Shown: positions 31,440 through 43,030, numbered from the stretch's first letter. The stretch: DNA of 64,000 nucleotides from Mytilus edulis (GCF_963676685.1 NC_092350.1:38468873-38532872), one strand, 5' to 3'. Numbers and translations are program-made. The notes: generated from the letters alone by a model not told the origin.

Positions 31440-34225
31440 GTTTACTCCTTGTTTTATAACAAAATATAAAAAATGCATATGAAATAAAACCACCAGAACA
31501 TAAGACACAAATAACAAAAGTAACTATATGGGTCAAGAGCAAACAAATCTAAAGTGCTCATAATATATACTATGGCAGATTCTATTAATGAATACATACT
31601 GTAAGAGTGGTTATAATAAAAGGAGTGTTTTATAAGGAGGTGCTGTTACAAAATCATAAGATAGTATCAAGAAGTTTTTAAACATTTATTAGATTCATAA
31701 ACTATCCTGGGTTTTTCTAAACTTGGACCGAAGCTTCTTTCAATTAAAAGATAGTATCAACACGAATATTTTATTGATTTATTTCCTCATTTTTGTTGAG
31801 CCTGTGATTAACAGAAAGAATAGGCGAGGTATTGGGATTCGCGGAACCCTTACAATATTTTTTTTACAAATTGTCTGTTTAACATATTGTATGAGATAAT
31901 TTATGAAATAATGACTGTGGTATGTTCATAACTCACTGTTGAAGGCCGTGGGGTGACTTATGGTGAAAACTTCTGTGTCATTTTATTTCTTGCGATTAGT
32001 AGTCTCATCCCCAATCATACCACATCTTTTTCTTGTTATCAAAACTTCAACACGTACTTTCAAAAACTTAAAGAACAATTGTACGAATATGTATTGAAAC
32101 CTCGTAACCAGCTTCAACATGTTCATTTGTGGACAAGTATCATTTGCGAAACTATAAAACACGTATTCAAAATCAACTATTATTCAGGTCATATAATATG
32201 TGATAAGACTGATAATAAAATACTAATTCAATGTCATGCAATAAGGTTTAAATGCTAAAAGTTTTTAGAAGAAAGAGTTTAATGTCTGCTTTTTAGATTA
32301 ATTCTGCGAACAGAGAGATAAAGAGATTCACAACTAATTGAATAAAATGGAGGATTGAAATGGAGAATGTGTCAAAGAGATAACAATCCGACCAAAGAGC
32401 AGAAAATGGTGCGTCTAAACACGGCTACGGACTCCTAAGTGCACTAATGTGCTACTTAGGACTAAAAGTACAATGTAAACAAATTTCTTATCTAGATAGA
32501 GATTGATATTAAATGCATATATTCAAATTTAATCAATAAAAGATCACAATTGATAATTGAACAATGCATGTGCCGGTTTTCTTTGATTTTTCCGAAAATC
32601 ACTGAACTATAAGACACGTGTCAAATTACATAACTGATAACACTATCACCTTAAAAAATAAAAAAATAAATTATTTGGATAAGAAAATTACCCTGACATA
32701 TAGATATATTTACCATAAAAATATGTTTTAAAATTTTTTAAAAATCGTTTGATATGCATCGGTTTATGATTAAATGAAAAAAATATAGAAAATTGTGAAG
32801 CTGGTTTTTTTTCAGGAAGTAAAAGAATGTTTGCATCGAGAAAAATAGCCCCTCCCCTATAAACGATCATTAATTTACCAAAGTGGGGGCTTAAATTTAG
32901 ACACCGATCGCGAGGCCTGACTGCCATAAACAACAGATTACGAACAGCAAACGGTGGATACACCAATTGATATGTATAAAAGACAACGACGGACACAAAA
33001 TGATTACACTGAATAATTTCAACTACCATTGAGATCGAATTTTCAAATCTCCTTATCAAATAAGACATGCATTTAAAAAAAACTTGGGATATCTAGTACC
33101 GTTTGGTTTCAAATTGGAATTAAAAATTGCATTTTCCCAAAGAGTTTTGGGTAAAACCCCGAGAATCTCACCTCCTAGAAATTTAAAGTGTCAGGATGTT
33201 TGAAAATATGTATGGATTTTCTTACATACTTGAAATTGTATAAGGAATATAAACAAATTCAGTATGTTTACTGTACAAACATAAAACAGACACCAATTGT
33301 GTCTTATATTGTTTAATTCATTTTTACTGAATGCAAAATTTGATTAATTGATTATTCAGTGGTTGCATAAACGTCCAGTGGCAAAAAATTTCATGCATAT
33401 TCAGGACGAAAAGTCGTTTCAGAAGTATATTATGAAGTATTTGGTATTACAAATGTTTAAATTTTCTAATTATTTTGTAAATGTCATTTTCTTAGCTAGT
33501 TCTAATTAATTTGTACGAATCAAATTTTTCTGACAAAATAATTATCTTTTCCTCTAAATTAACACATACGATTCTGATAACAATGGATATTATAGGGAAC
33601 ATTGTAACTTACATAAAAAAGAGACTATGATTGTTTAATCAGTTGTTATGTCAGCTTACAATATTTTTTAGATATATACATATATAATCGTTTATAAAAT
33701 TTATCCGTCAAAGTGAAAAAATATATAACATGAAAATAAAAATACATAGATCATTCATTTATTGCAATCAATTATATCAAACAGTCATGAAGTTGAAATA
33801 ATTTCTAGAACCAGTCACTGTCTGTAGATATAATGCGTCGGACGTTATATGAATAAAAATAAAATTTTGATTTTGAACTGTATGAAATAGAATTAGTAAG
33901 GGTTTCGCGGAACACAATGTCTCGCCTTCGTTTGCCGTAAACTTGAACTCTCAGGCTGAACAAAATCAAGACACTATATTTTGATTGTTAGGAGCTTCTG
34001 TCCAAGTACACAACTATTTCCGGTGTCTATAAAATAGCCGACTTTAATTAAGTTATTTGAATCTGAGCTGGCAAAATAGCATATTATCTATTATTCTGGT
34101 ATCGGCAAAACAGCTACAAGTATTGCCTTTAATTAAAATGCATATCAATTTTATATACTATTCTAAATAAAATAGCTTTGAGAATCGTGTAAAAAGCGTT
34201 CGTTGTTCATTTGTCAATGAATCAT
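31440..34225. other. Upstream region of TLR 2
   Basis: Collinear with 22,987-26,318 apart from 33,275-33,630, which is unique to this unit. That unique part contains a short dispersed motif (cgtccagtggcaaaaaattt, catgcatattcaggacga) also seen inverted at 58,498-58,552. The ORFs at 31,953-32,258 and 32,688-33,068 are unsupported. Confidence 0.5.
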
Positions 34226-34412
34226 TCAACGTGCGTGTATCGTGTATTTATCATTCATTGTGCATCATGGGTGTATCGTGCGTTCATCATTTAAAAATTC
34301 ATTTTGCGTTTATCCTCCGTGTAACGCTCATCACTCATCGTCCGTGTATCGTGTATCGTGCGTGTACCGTGCGTGTATCATGCATTCACCATGCGTGTAT
34401 CGTGCGTGTGGT
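34226..34412. repeat. Degenerate minisatellite, unit 2 copy
   Basis: Same cgtgtatcgtg-type array as 26,318-26,545 with fewer units, and some cgtg changed to catg. Confidence 0.8.
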
Positions 34413-34594
34413 CAGTTTGAATTTTAGAAGGTCTGTAATTATCAGTTTTTCTCGTTTTTCTGTAAAATTCTCTTTTTTGGACTTTACTTATATTGAATAT
34501 TCGTAAATAAATCCGAGAAACCATGTGCCTTGTCTACGATTTCTGCTGTTAGTGTATAATCGTAATGTTAACTTATAGATTTAGTTTTAGATGC

Positions 34595-35945
34595 TGTCAC
34601 GGACGGACGGATGGAGAAGTCTTTCAGTGCTATTTTACAATATTGACAAAAGAATCAACGATTAGAATAAATAAATTATTTAATAAACAATAAAAAAAAT
34701 AAACAATTAAGAAGAAAAATACATCAAATTATTATAAATATTAAAGTCCAAATAAATAGTCCAACAGCTTCAGTAGTTTGTATTGTCTATCCAGATTACT
34801 TCCCTTTATATCGTTATGACGGTTATGGTATCGTTATGACGGTTATTGTATCGTGCACGACAGTTCCACTATAATATGTAGATATGTTGTTTGATGAATT
34901 ATCATGTATGATTGCGTTCAATCTGTATGACCACTCCTTAACACCGCAGCATTGTATTACTCTGGTGCAGGCTGGAACCTAGCAATAATATAATTGTACA
35001 AACTCTTTAGTACGATTATCAATTTAGATATGCATTTTACTTGCACGTTCATGCAACATAAACATGAACTCTATAATCTCACGTTCATAAAATGAACATA
35101 TATATTCTATTAATTTACGTAGATAAATACGCACATACATTTTATATGTAGCAAAATGTGTCATACTGTAATAAATATCATAATTTGCATGATAGTTTCA
35201 CGTACATAAGGAAATTCGGAACCTTGTACACATAAATATCACGTACATTCAATTTGTACCCGTAATTAATAATCTTGTTCTTGTTCACTAGTAAAACCGC
35301 AAATATCTGAATATAAAACATGGTTTTCATATCTTTAAATCCGTTTACAAAACATTCTAAATTATACAATTTACATAATGGAAAATTATCTGCAGAAGTC
35401 TGAAAGTTTCGGAAATTTGATAAACAAAGTAACATACAGAAAAGTATATATAAATATATGTAAGAATAAAACACTTACCTCGGAATTGATGCACTATATA
35501 CAGTAGAACCATTGTAGGTTAAATTTAGCTAACAAATATGAAATGCTCTAACGAGTGTGGCATCCTTCCACACGACAATCCCAAGCAGAAATGAAATGAC
35601 AACGTGTCCAAAGAAATCATCTGACCACTGTTTAAAAATAGCCAAACTTGTCCGAAGAACTCGATTGACCACTATTTAAAAATAGTCAACAGGTGTGTAA
35701 ATAGGCCAAGCCTAATCAGTGTGCGTTTAAACACAGGTGAACCAAACTTAGGCCAAACGTACATATATACATAAAAGCGTATGTTAAAACTATGTATAAA
35801 ATAAACCGTGAACAATAGGCGTCCTGCGCAAAGACTGCAAGTGCAATTCTCTGATCATGACGACAATTTCACAATCGTTATCTATATACAAGCTCGACTA
35901 AATAAATATGTGAATAACTCTATAAAATACATCTGGATCGTGACA
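34595..35945 (-). repeat. 3' LTR of the Gmr1-like element
   Basis: 1,351 bp, plus-strand start TGTCACGGACGGACGG, end ATCGTGACA. Contains a minus ORF (35,178-35,474) that is identical in the other LTR only because the LTRs are identical. It has no recognisable domain. Confidence 0.95.
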
Positions 35946-35957
35946 TCACCTCCCCAA
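35946..35957 (-). other. Polypurine tract
   Basis: The minus strand reads tggggaggtga directly before the LTR start, as expected for plus-strand priming. Confidence 0.75.
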
Positions 35958-35996
35958 TTTAAGAAAGTATTCTTACTTTCATTTATCTCCACGATC

Positions 35997-38900
35997 CTAT
36001 ATACGACTCAAAAAATCTGCTCCAACGTTGTCCTTTCCTTTGATGGCAACAATCCTGAACCTATACGGCTGTAACAAGAGTGACCATCTCATCAATCGTG
36101 CATTTGCAATTTTAGACTTTTGCAAATATATCAAAGGTTGATGGTCGGTCTCTAATATAAACTGTTTACCATATAAATACCTTTGAAATTTGCTGATTGC
36201 CCATACAATGGCTAGGCATTCTTTCTCGATAGTGGAGTAATTTCGTTCACTAGCTTTCAGTTTTTTACTAGCGTACGATACAGGCAATCTAATATTATCT
36301 TCATCCTGTAGCAGTATAGCGCCTATTCCATTATCAGAAGCATCAGTTTGAAGGATAAATACCTGAGAAAAGTTCGGCAACTTTAAAACAGGAGCTTTTA
36401 CTAATGCATTCTTCAAACTTGAAAATGCTCTTTCATGAATAGCTTCCCAACGTACCTGATTTGGTTGTCCCTTTTTCGTCAGATCAGTAAGCGGACTAGC
36501 TATATCTGAGAAATTGGGAACAAACTTTCTGTAAAATTCAGCCATGCCAATGAAACTTCTAACTTGTTTCTTGGTTGTAGGCCTATGAGCATTTTTGATT
36601 ACCTCAATTTTATCTGGATTTGGTGAAAGGCGATCTGTTCCGACAATGTGACCTAAAACTTCAAGACTGCTATACGCTATATAACACTTTGAGGGTCTTG
36701 CTGACAAATTAGCAGATGCCAACCTCTCAAATACACTATCCAAAACCTCCATATGGTGATTAAAAGAACGTGTGTACACTATAATATCGTCAACAAAGTT
36801 ATCAACGTTTTCCAACCCTTCTAAAACTTTCCTCATACAACGTACAAAAGTAGCACCACTATTGACCAAGCCAAATGGCAGAACCTTGAATTGGAACAAT
36901 CCTCTAGGTGTTTGAAATGCTGTTTTGGGTTTTGCAGCATCCACAAGACTAATTTGCCAATATCCCTTGGTTAAATCAATTTTAGATATAAACTGATAAC
37001 CAGACAACTTTGAAAACATCTCTTCTATATTACCCATCGTTTCTGCGTCGAAAATTGTAATACTATTTAAACCTCTAAAATCTATACAAAACCGATTACT
37101 CTGATCTTTCTTCTTCACAATCACAAATGGACTTGAATAAGGACTATCTGATCGCTCAATGATATCCATTTCTATCATCTTATCGACTTCCTTATTTACC
37201 GTGTCTAGCATAGCATATGGTATGGGATAAGGTTTAAATCGAACAGGATCATCAGAAGTCAACTTGATATCGTGCTGTAGTACATTTGTCCTACCTGGAA
37301 TATCTGTTAACACGTGTGAGAACTTATCTAGTAAACACTGTACCTTAACTGTTTCATTTGCTTTTAAAGCTTCGTTGATATGAACATCTCGTAATGTCTC
37401 CTTAGCAACTGCAACGGGCGTTTCGATTAACTCACTTTCGTAATTGTCTACATCGTCTGTATCTTCATTTTCGAGATCTATAACTGATACTGTAGCAACA
37501 AAACCTACCTTGTGATCTGGTGCAGTAACGCACACGTTAGTTTGCTCACGTTCAACATACAGTTTCAGCATGTTGACATGAAACATTTTAAGTTTACCTC
37601 TCATATCAATTCTGTAATCAAGGTCACTGATCTTTTCTACTATAGAGAATGGTCCTTTCCAATGCATCAGCAACTTATTTGCTTTAGTGGGTAGTAGCAC
37701 CAATACCTTTTGACCTACCTTCATCTTTCTTGAACGTGACTTTCTGTTATATATACGCGACTGTTTACGTGACGCTTTCTCCAAATTTTGTTTAACCAAT
37801 TCACAAGTCGATTCCAATCTTTCTCGTAAATTGATAACATACTCGTATGTGGACCTCACTTCAGGATCAGTAATTTCTCTAGTCCACAATTCTTTAAGAA
37901 TTGTCATTGGACCTCTGACTGGCCAACCATATACCAATTCAAATGGGGAAAATAAAACACTCTCCTGAGGTACTTCTCTGTAGGCAAATAATGCTGGTCC
38001 TAAATACTTATCCCAATCTCGCGGACGCTCTGCACATAGTCGCTTCAACATCAGCTTCATCGTACCGTTAAACCTTTCAACGAGTCCGTTACACATAGGA
38101 TGATACGGTGTGGTAGTAAGCTGCCGAAGTGAAATCAGTCTACTTACCTCAGACATTAAATTGGAAGTAAATTGTGCGCCCATATCTGTCAACATCTCTC
38201 TTGGAAAACCTACCCGACAAAATATATCAATCAATGCTTCCGCTACCCTTTCTGTCTCGATAGATGGTAACGCTACTCCTTCTGGATACCTTGTAGCGTA
38301 ATCAACAAGTGTTAGTATATACCGATTTCCTTTATCAGTCACTGGTACTAAAGGTCCAACTATATCTACAGCTACTCTGCGAAAAGGTACATCTATGATA
38401 GGGGTTTTACCCAAAGGAGCTCTAACTTGCTTACCTTTTGGTACAGTGCGTTGGCAAATATCACAGGACTGGCAATACCGCTTAACATCGGATTGAACTC
38501 CTGGCCAGTAAAACTCTGATAATACACGATAAACTGTACGTCGTGTAGCCATATGTCCCGCCATCAATGACTCGTGTGCTAATTTCATGACATCGCTTCT
38601 ATAAACTTCAGGAACGACCAACTGACGGAATAACTTACCATTTTCTACTTTTGGCGACATAAATTCTCTATACATAAGTTTCTTTTTCAATATGTAATTT
38701 ACCTTTGTACCATTGGTCTTCTCAAAGTTTCTGCCTTCAGCTACATACTGTCTAAGCTTCGACAAACTTGCATCAGACTGCTGTTCATGCTCAATGTCCT
38801 CTAGACTAACATCCTTAATACTTCCTGGAACTTTTAATTTCGGATATGGATTATCTCTCTTCTTCGCTTGCTGTCGAGTTACTACACTTACCGTCGGAGA

Positions 38901-40304
38901 TATATCGGGATCATAAGGCTCCCTAGCACCATCTATGTTTCCTATAATAACATCATATAATGGTTGTTCCATACACCATGCTTTTACTTCACCTTGATAA
39001 TAAGGACTGTCTATAGTAATTATAGCTATAGGTACTTTAACACTCGACCCATCAGCTAATACACATGTCTGATAATCGTCTAGAAAACAATCTATACTTA
39101 CAAGACTTTTCTTTATAACAACTCCATTACATCCTGTATCGCGAAGTACTGTCACAACACGGTTACCTAACTTACCTTTAGCTACAGGCATTTTGATTGG
39201 TTTCTTTTCACACTGTTCAGGTATTGTAAGATTACTTACCTGTGTAGTAATAATGCTATCAGTAAGAGTAATAACATTCCCGCAAATAGGAGTTTCCTTT
39301 CCCCGTGAACCACTATTTTGTACATTACCAACCTTGTTTTTCAATAATGGACAGTTCGATATCAAGTGATCTGATTTGTTGCACTTAAAGCACTTTCTAT
39401 CAAACCTGTTTCCACCGCCATAACCTCCTGTATGTCTATTTCTATCTCTGTCACTTTGCTTTGGCGGTTCTTGGTTCCGTGCATTGTTGGGTTTTTGAGA
39501 CGGCTGTGACTTACCTTTTTGAGTCTGATTGGTAAGTGATACTATATTTACTCGCCTTGCCTCCTTAAATTGATCAGCATACCGAGTCATCTCATCTATG
39601 GACTTCGGTACTCTCTCTTTCAGAAATAACATAACCTCGTTACTACATATATGTAAAAACTGATCTCTTAACATAAGATCATAAAGTCCATCGAACGTCT
39701 TCAAAACATTAGACATATCAATCCACCTACTAAAATAACTACCCAAACGAACAGAAAATTGTTGAAACGTTTCACCAAACTCTGGACGACAAGATCTAAA
39801 CTTCTGCTTAAAGCCATCTTCAGTCATGTTATACCTCTTCAACAAACATGTCTTAAGAGCATCATAATCTAATGCTTGATCTGAGGGCATCAAAGCGTAC
39901 ACATTTAATGCATTACCTTTAAGAAGTGCACTCAAATGAGTGGCCCATATTGATTTGTCCCATTTTTGCGATATAGCATACCTTTCATAACGACGCAAAT
40001 ATGCATCCATATCATCAGTACCTTCCTCAAAAGGAGGTAGTTTAGGTACCTTTGAGGGGTTAACATTACCTTTTTCTTCCCTGTGTTTTTCAGTTTCAAA
40101 TAAACGAGTATTATCTAGCCTTTTCAATTCCAATTCATGTTCTAATCTTACCTTTTCAACTTCCCATTCTTCCTTCTCTCTTTCTCTTTCAAAACGTCTA
40201 TCATCGCGCTGTTTCGCCTGTTGTGACTCAATGAACCTAATTAAATCTTCATTGGCTAACCCCAACGACTCACCATACTGTCGTAACTCTTTTAGAGTCT
40301 CCAT
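35997..40304 (-). CDS. Gag-Pol polyprotein, Gmr1-type order (Gag-PR-INT-RT-RH)
   Basis: One 1,435-residue frame from a true ATG to TAG with no frameshift between gag and pol. Residues ~20-80 are charged and coiled-coil-like. ~165-250 is a capsid segment resembling a SCAN domain (PEFGETFQQF, LMLRDQFLHI). A CCHC knuckle is at ~302 (CFKCNKSDHLISNC) and a protease at ~386 (RDTGCNGV). The integrase has an HHCC finger (~576-615), then catalytic Asp ~646 (VDIVGP), Asp ~705 (LTDMGAQF) and Glu ~741 (LVERFNG), with 35 residues between the last two. A GPY/F-like module is at ~885 (HWKGPFSIVEKI). The reverse transcriptase spans ~1010-1190 (active site NFVDDIIVYT) and the RNase H ~1315-1435 (LQTDASDNGIGA, ETDHQPL). 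All key residues appear intact. Replication is through cytoplasmic particles and nuclear integration, as known for Ty3/Gypsy. Confidence 0.95.
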   Translation of the reverse strand: METLKELRQYGESLGLANEDLIRFIESQQAKQRDDRRFEREREKEEWEVEKVRLEHELELKRLDNTRLFETEKHREEKGNVNPSKVPKLPPFEEGTDDMDAYLRRYERYAISQKWDKSIWATHLSALLKGNALNVYALMPSDQALDYDALKTCLLKRYNMTEDGFKQKFRSCRPEFGETFQQFSVRLGSYFSRWIDMSNVLKTFDGLYDLMLRDQFLHICSNEVMLFLKERVPKSIDEMTRYADQFKEARRVNIVSLTNQTQKGKSQPSQKPNNARNQEPPKQSDRDRNRHTGGYGGGNRFDRKCFKCNKSDHLISNCPLLKNKVGNVQNSGSRGKETPICGNVITLTDSIITTQVSNLTIPEQCEKKPIKMPVAKGKLGNRVVTVLRDTGCNGVVIKKSLVSIDCFLDDYQTCVLADGSSVKVPIAIITIDSPYYQGEVKAWCMEQPLYDVIIGNIDGAREPYDPDISPTVSVVTRQQAKKRDNPYPKLKVPGSIKDVSLEDIEHEQQSDASLSKLRQYVAEGRNFEKTNGTKVNYILKKKLMYREFMSPKVENGKLFRQLVVPEVYRSDVMKLAHESLMAGHMATRRTVYRVLSEFYWPGVQSDVKRYCQSCDICQRTVPKGKQVRAPLGKTPIIDVPFRRVAVDIVGPLVPVTDKGNRYILTLVDYATRYPEGVALPSIETERVAEALIDIFCRVGFPREMLTDMGAQFTSNLMSEVSRLISLRQLTTTPYHPMCNGLVERFNGTMKLMLKRLCAERPRDWDKYLGPALFAYREVPQESVLFSPFELVYGWPVRGPMTILKELWTREITDPEVRSTYEYVINLRERLESTCELVKQNLEKASRKQSRIYNRKSRSRKMKVGQKVLVLLPTKANKLLMHWKGPFSIVEKISDLDYRIDMRGKLKMFHVNMLKLYVEREQTNVCVTAPDHKVGFVATVSVIDLENEDTDDVDNYESELIETPVAVAKETLRDVHINEALKANETVKVQCLLDKFSHVLTDIPGRTNVLQHDIKLTSDDPVRFKPYPIPYAMLDTVNKEVDKMIEMDIIERSDSPYSSPFVIVKKKDQSNRFCIDFRGLNSITIFDAETMGNIEEMFSKLSGYQFISKIDLTKGYWQISLVDAAKPKTAFQTPRGLFQFKVLPFGLVNSGATFVRCMRKVLEGLENVDNFVDDIIVYTRSFNHHMEVLDSVFERLASANLSARPSKCYIAYSSLEVLGHIVGTDRLSPNPDKIEVIKNAHRPTTKKQVRSFIGMAEFYRKFVPNFSDIASPLTDLTKKGQPNQVRWEAIHERAFSSLKNALVKAPVLKLPNFSQVFILQTDASDNGIGAILLQDEDNIRLPVSYASKKLKASERNYSTIEKECLAIVWAISKFQRYLYGKQFILETDHQPLIYLQKSKIANARLMRWSLLLQPYRFRIVAIKGKDNVGADFLSRI

Positions 40305-40741
40305 GATTGATTCCTGCTAATATGACTTGCTATGTAACAATAAACTAGACTAAGGACAATGCTCAATATATCACATATATATATCTCGTAACACTACGCT
40401 TTAGTATCACAGTTGACCATAGCCTGGTCCACAAGTGTCAATCACAACACAAAATAAACAATCGCCTTAGACTAAATTTACTCTAAATAACAATACCTAC
40501 ATTAAATCTACTGTTTGTACTTGCAGCGTGCAACAACCCCGAGGCACTGTAGTGTAGAAATTTTACAAATTCTGAGGTTCCAAACTATCAGGTTTCTGTC
40601 GACATTACAGTTTCTGAAAAATACAATAGTAAGCTTTACTACACGTTATAAATGTATATTCAATGTATATAAAAAAAATAATTCTTCTATAGAAAATATA
40701 AATTTAACTTCAAAATGTATAAGAAAAAACACTTCAGACTT
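40305..40741 (-). other. Untranslated leader of the Gmr1-like element
   Basis: About 440 bp between the primer-binding site and the gag-pol ATG. The opposite-strand ORF at 40,515-40,754 has no support. Confidence 0.6.
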
Positions 40742-40759
40742 ATCCCACTTCTGACACCA
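40742..40759 (-). other. Primer-binding site, tRNA-Leu-like
   Basis: The plus strand reads atcccacttctgacacca, which equals the 3' end (with CCA) of a eukaryotic leucine tRNA as I recall it. It is separated from the LTR by two bases. Eighteen matching positions make this a strong primer site. Confidence 0.85.
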
Positions 40760-40761
40760 AT

Positions 40762-42112
40762 TGTCACGGACGGGCGGATGGAGAAGTCTTTCAGTGCTAT
40801 TTTACAATATTGACAAAAGAATCAACGATTAGAATAAATAAATTATTTAATAAACAATAAAAAAAATAAACAATAAAGAAGAAAAATACATCAAATTATT
40901 ATAAATATTAAAGTCCAAATAAATAGTCCAACAGCTTCAGTAGTTTGTATTGTCTATCCAGATTACTTCCCTTTATATCGTTATGACGGTTATGGTATCG
41001 TTATGACGGTTATTGTATCGTGCACGACAGTTCCACTATAATATGTAGATATGTTGTTTGATGAATTATCATGTATGATTGCGTTCAATCTGTATGACCA
41101 CTCCTTAACACCGCAGCATTGTATTACTCTGGTGCAGGCTGGAACCTAGCAATAATATAATTGTACAAACTCTTTAGTACGATTATCAATTTAGATATGC
41201 ATTTTACTTGCACGTTCATGCAACATAAACATGAACTCTATAATCTCACGTTCATAAAATGAACATATATATTCTATTAATTTACGTAGATAAATACGCA
41301 CATACATTTTATATGTAGCAAAATGTGTCATACTGTAATAAATATCATAATTTGCATGATAGTTTCACGTACATAAGGAAATTCGGAACCTTGTACACAT
41401 AAATATCACGTACATTCAATTTGTACCCGTAATTAATAATCTTGTTCTTGTTCACTAGTAAAACCGCAAATATCTGAATATAAAACATGGTTTTCATATC
41501 TTTAAATCCGTTTACAAAACATTCTAAATTATACAATTTACATAATGGAAAATTATCTGCAGAAGTCTGAAAGTTTCGGAAATTTGATAAACAAAGTAAC
41601 ATACAGAAAAGTATATATAAATATATGTAAGAATAAAACACTTACCTCGGAATTGATGCACTATATACAGTAGAACCATTGTAGGTTAAATTTAGCTAAC
41701 AAATATGAAATGCTCTAACGAGTGTGGCATCCTTCCACACGACAATCCCAAGCAGAAATGAAATGACAACGTGTCCAAAGAAATCACCTGACCACTGTTT
41801 AAAAATAGCCAAACTTGTCCGAAGAACTCGATTGACCACTATTTAAAAATAGTCAACAGGTGTGTAAATAGGCCAAGCCTAATCAGTGTGCGTTTAAACA
41901 CAGGTGAACCAAACTTAGGCCAAACGTACATATATACATAAAAGCGTATGTTAAAACTATGTATAAAATAAACCGTGAACAATAGGCGTCCTGCGCAAAG
42001 ACTGCAAGTGCAATTCTCTGATCATGACGACAATTTCACAATCGTTATCTATATACAAGCTCGACTAAATAAATATGTGAATAACTCTATAAAATACATC
42101 TGGATCGTGACA
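40762..42112 (-). repeat. 5' LTR of the Gmr1-like element
   Basis: 1,351 bp. Differences from the 3' LTR that I can see: g for a near 40,777, a for t near 40,873 and c for t near 41,787. Should contain the promoter, but no TATA box could be assigned confidently. Confidence 0.95.
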
Positions 42113-42299
42113 GATGCATGATTTTTTTATTAGTTGTTAGTAGCTTTGAACTAGCTATCAGTTAACTGCGAGTACTCTCAGATCTGTTTCTAGTGTCATT
42201 TTGTTTTTTGGGATGTACAAGTACCCGGTCACGTTCACTTGAACTTTTGTCCATCTGATGGGTAAGCCTTTTTCAACTGATTTTTATAGTTCGTTTTTA

Positions 42300-42665
42300 T
42301 GTTGTACTGTTATACCACTGTCCAAGGTTCGGAGGAGGGTTGGGATCCCGCTAACATGTTTAATCCCGCCACATTATGTATGTATGTGCCTGTCCCAAGT
42401 CAGGAGCCTGTAATTCAGTAGTTGTCGTTTGTTTATGTGTTGCATATTTGTTTTCGTTCATTTTTTATATAAATAAGGCTGTTAGTTTTCTCGTATGAAT
42501 TGTTTTACATTGTCATTTCGAGGCCTTTTATAGCTGACTATAGGGTATGGGCTTTGCTCATTGTTGAAGGCTGTACGGTGACCTATATTTTTTAATTTCT
42601 GTGTCATTTTGGCCTCTTGTGGAGAGTTGTTTCATTGGCAATCATTCCACGTCTTCTCTTTTTTA
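42300..42665 (+). repeat. R-D dispersed repeat, copy in unit 2
   Basis: Same text as 26,901-27,275 with scattered substitutions, part of the segmental duplication. Confidence 0.8.
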
Positions 42666-43030
42666 TATTATAGAGTCATCAATACAATTATACACTCACA
42701 GCAGAATAATATCACAACCTAGACAAAAACAAAAAGAGGCTTGCTTATAGATTCCCTCGTAGATTTGAGTTTCAACGAATAAAACCATTTTCATTTGGTA
42801 GTCATTCTGTCGTTAAGTATTTGTTTTTATTTGCTGGAGCTAACCGTTCAGATGCATGGATGGAATTGAAAATTGGTCCCAATTTTTCATATATCGAATG
42901 TTATATAATAAACCAGATCATTTAACAGTTTAATGTTAAATTAATAAAGCAAAGTGATTTCCCATTTTTCAAGTGTTTTAACTGTAAGGTTTGTTGGAAC
43001 AGGGTTCTTCGGTTACATGGGGTGTAAATT

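Larger units (their letters stand above)
34595..42112 (-). mobile_element. Complete Gmr1-like Ty3/Gypsy LTR retrotransposon
   Basis: A full-length, minus-strand element of 7,518 bp. Two 1,351-bp LTRs (34,595-35,945 and 40,762-42,112) begin TGTCACG and end CGTGACA, and by eye they differ at only three positions. gatgc flanks both ends (34,590-34,594 and 42,113-42,117), a 5-bp target duplication. A tRNA-Leu-type primer site, a purine tract and one uninterrupted gag-pol ORF are all present. The integrase precedes the reverse transcriptase, the arrangement known from Gmr1-like elements rather than standard Gypsy. The other duplication unit keeps the empty site at about 26,717. The element looks recent and possibly still mobile. 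Confidence 0.95.
28044..43030. repeat. Segmental duplication, unit 2 (TLR 2)
   Basis: Counterpart of 19,627-27,633. Removing the LTR element (34,595-42,112 plus one gatgc) leaves about 7.5 kb that is collinear with unit 1. Notable differences are a deletion just 5' of the TLR near 31,572 and the unit-specific block 33,275-33,630. Confidence 0.85.

Noticed and set aside
35178-35474. 98-codon ORF identical in both LTRs (also 41,345-41,641)
   Set aside because: Identity follows from LTR identity; no recognisable domain.
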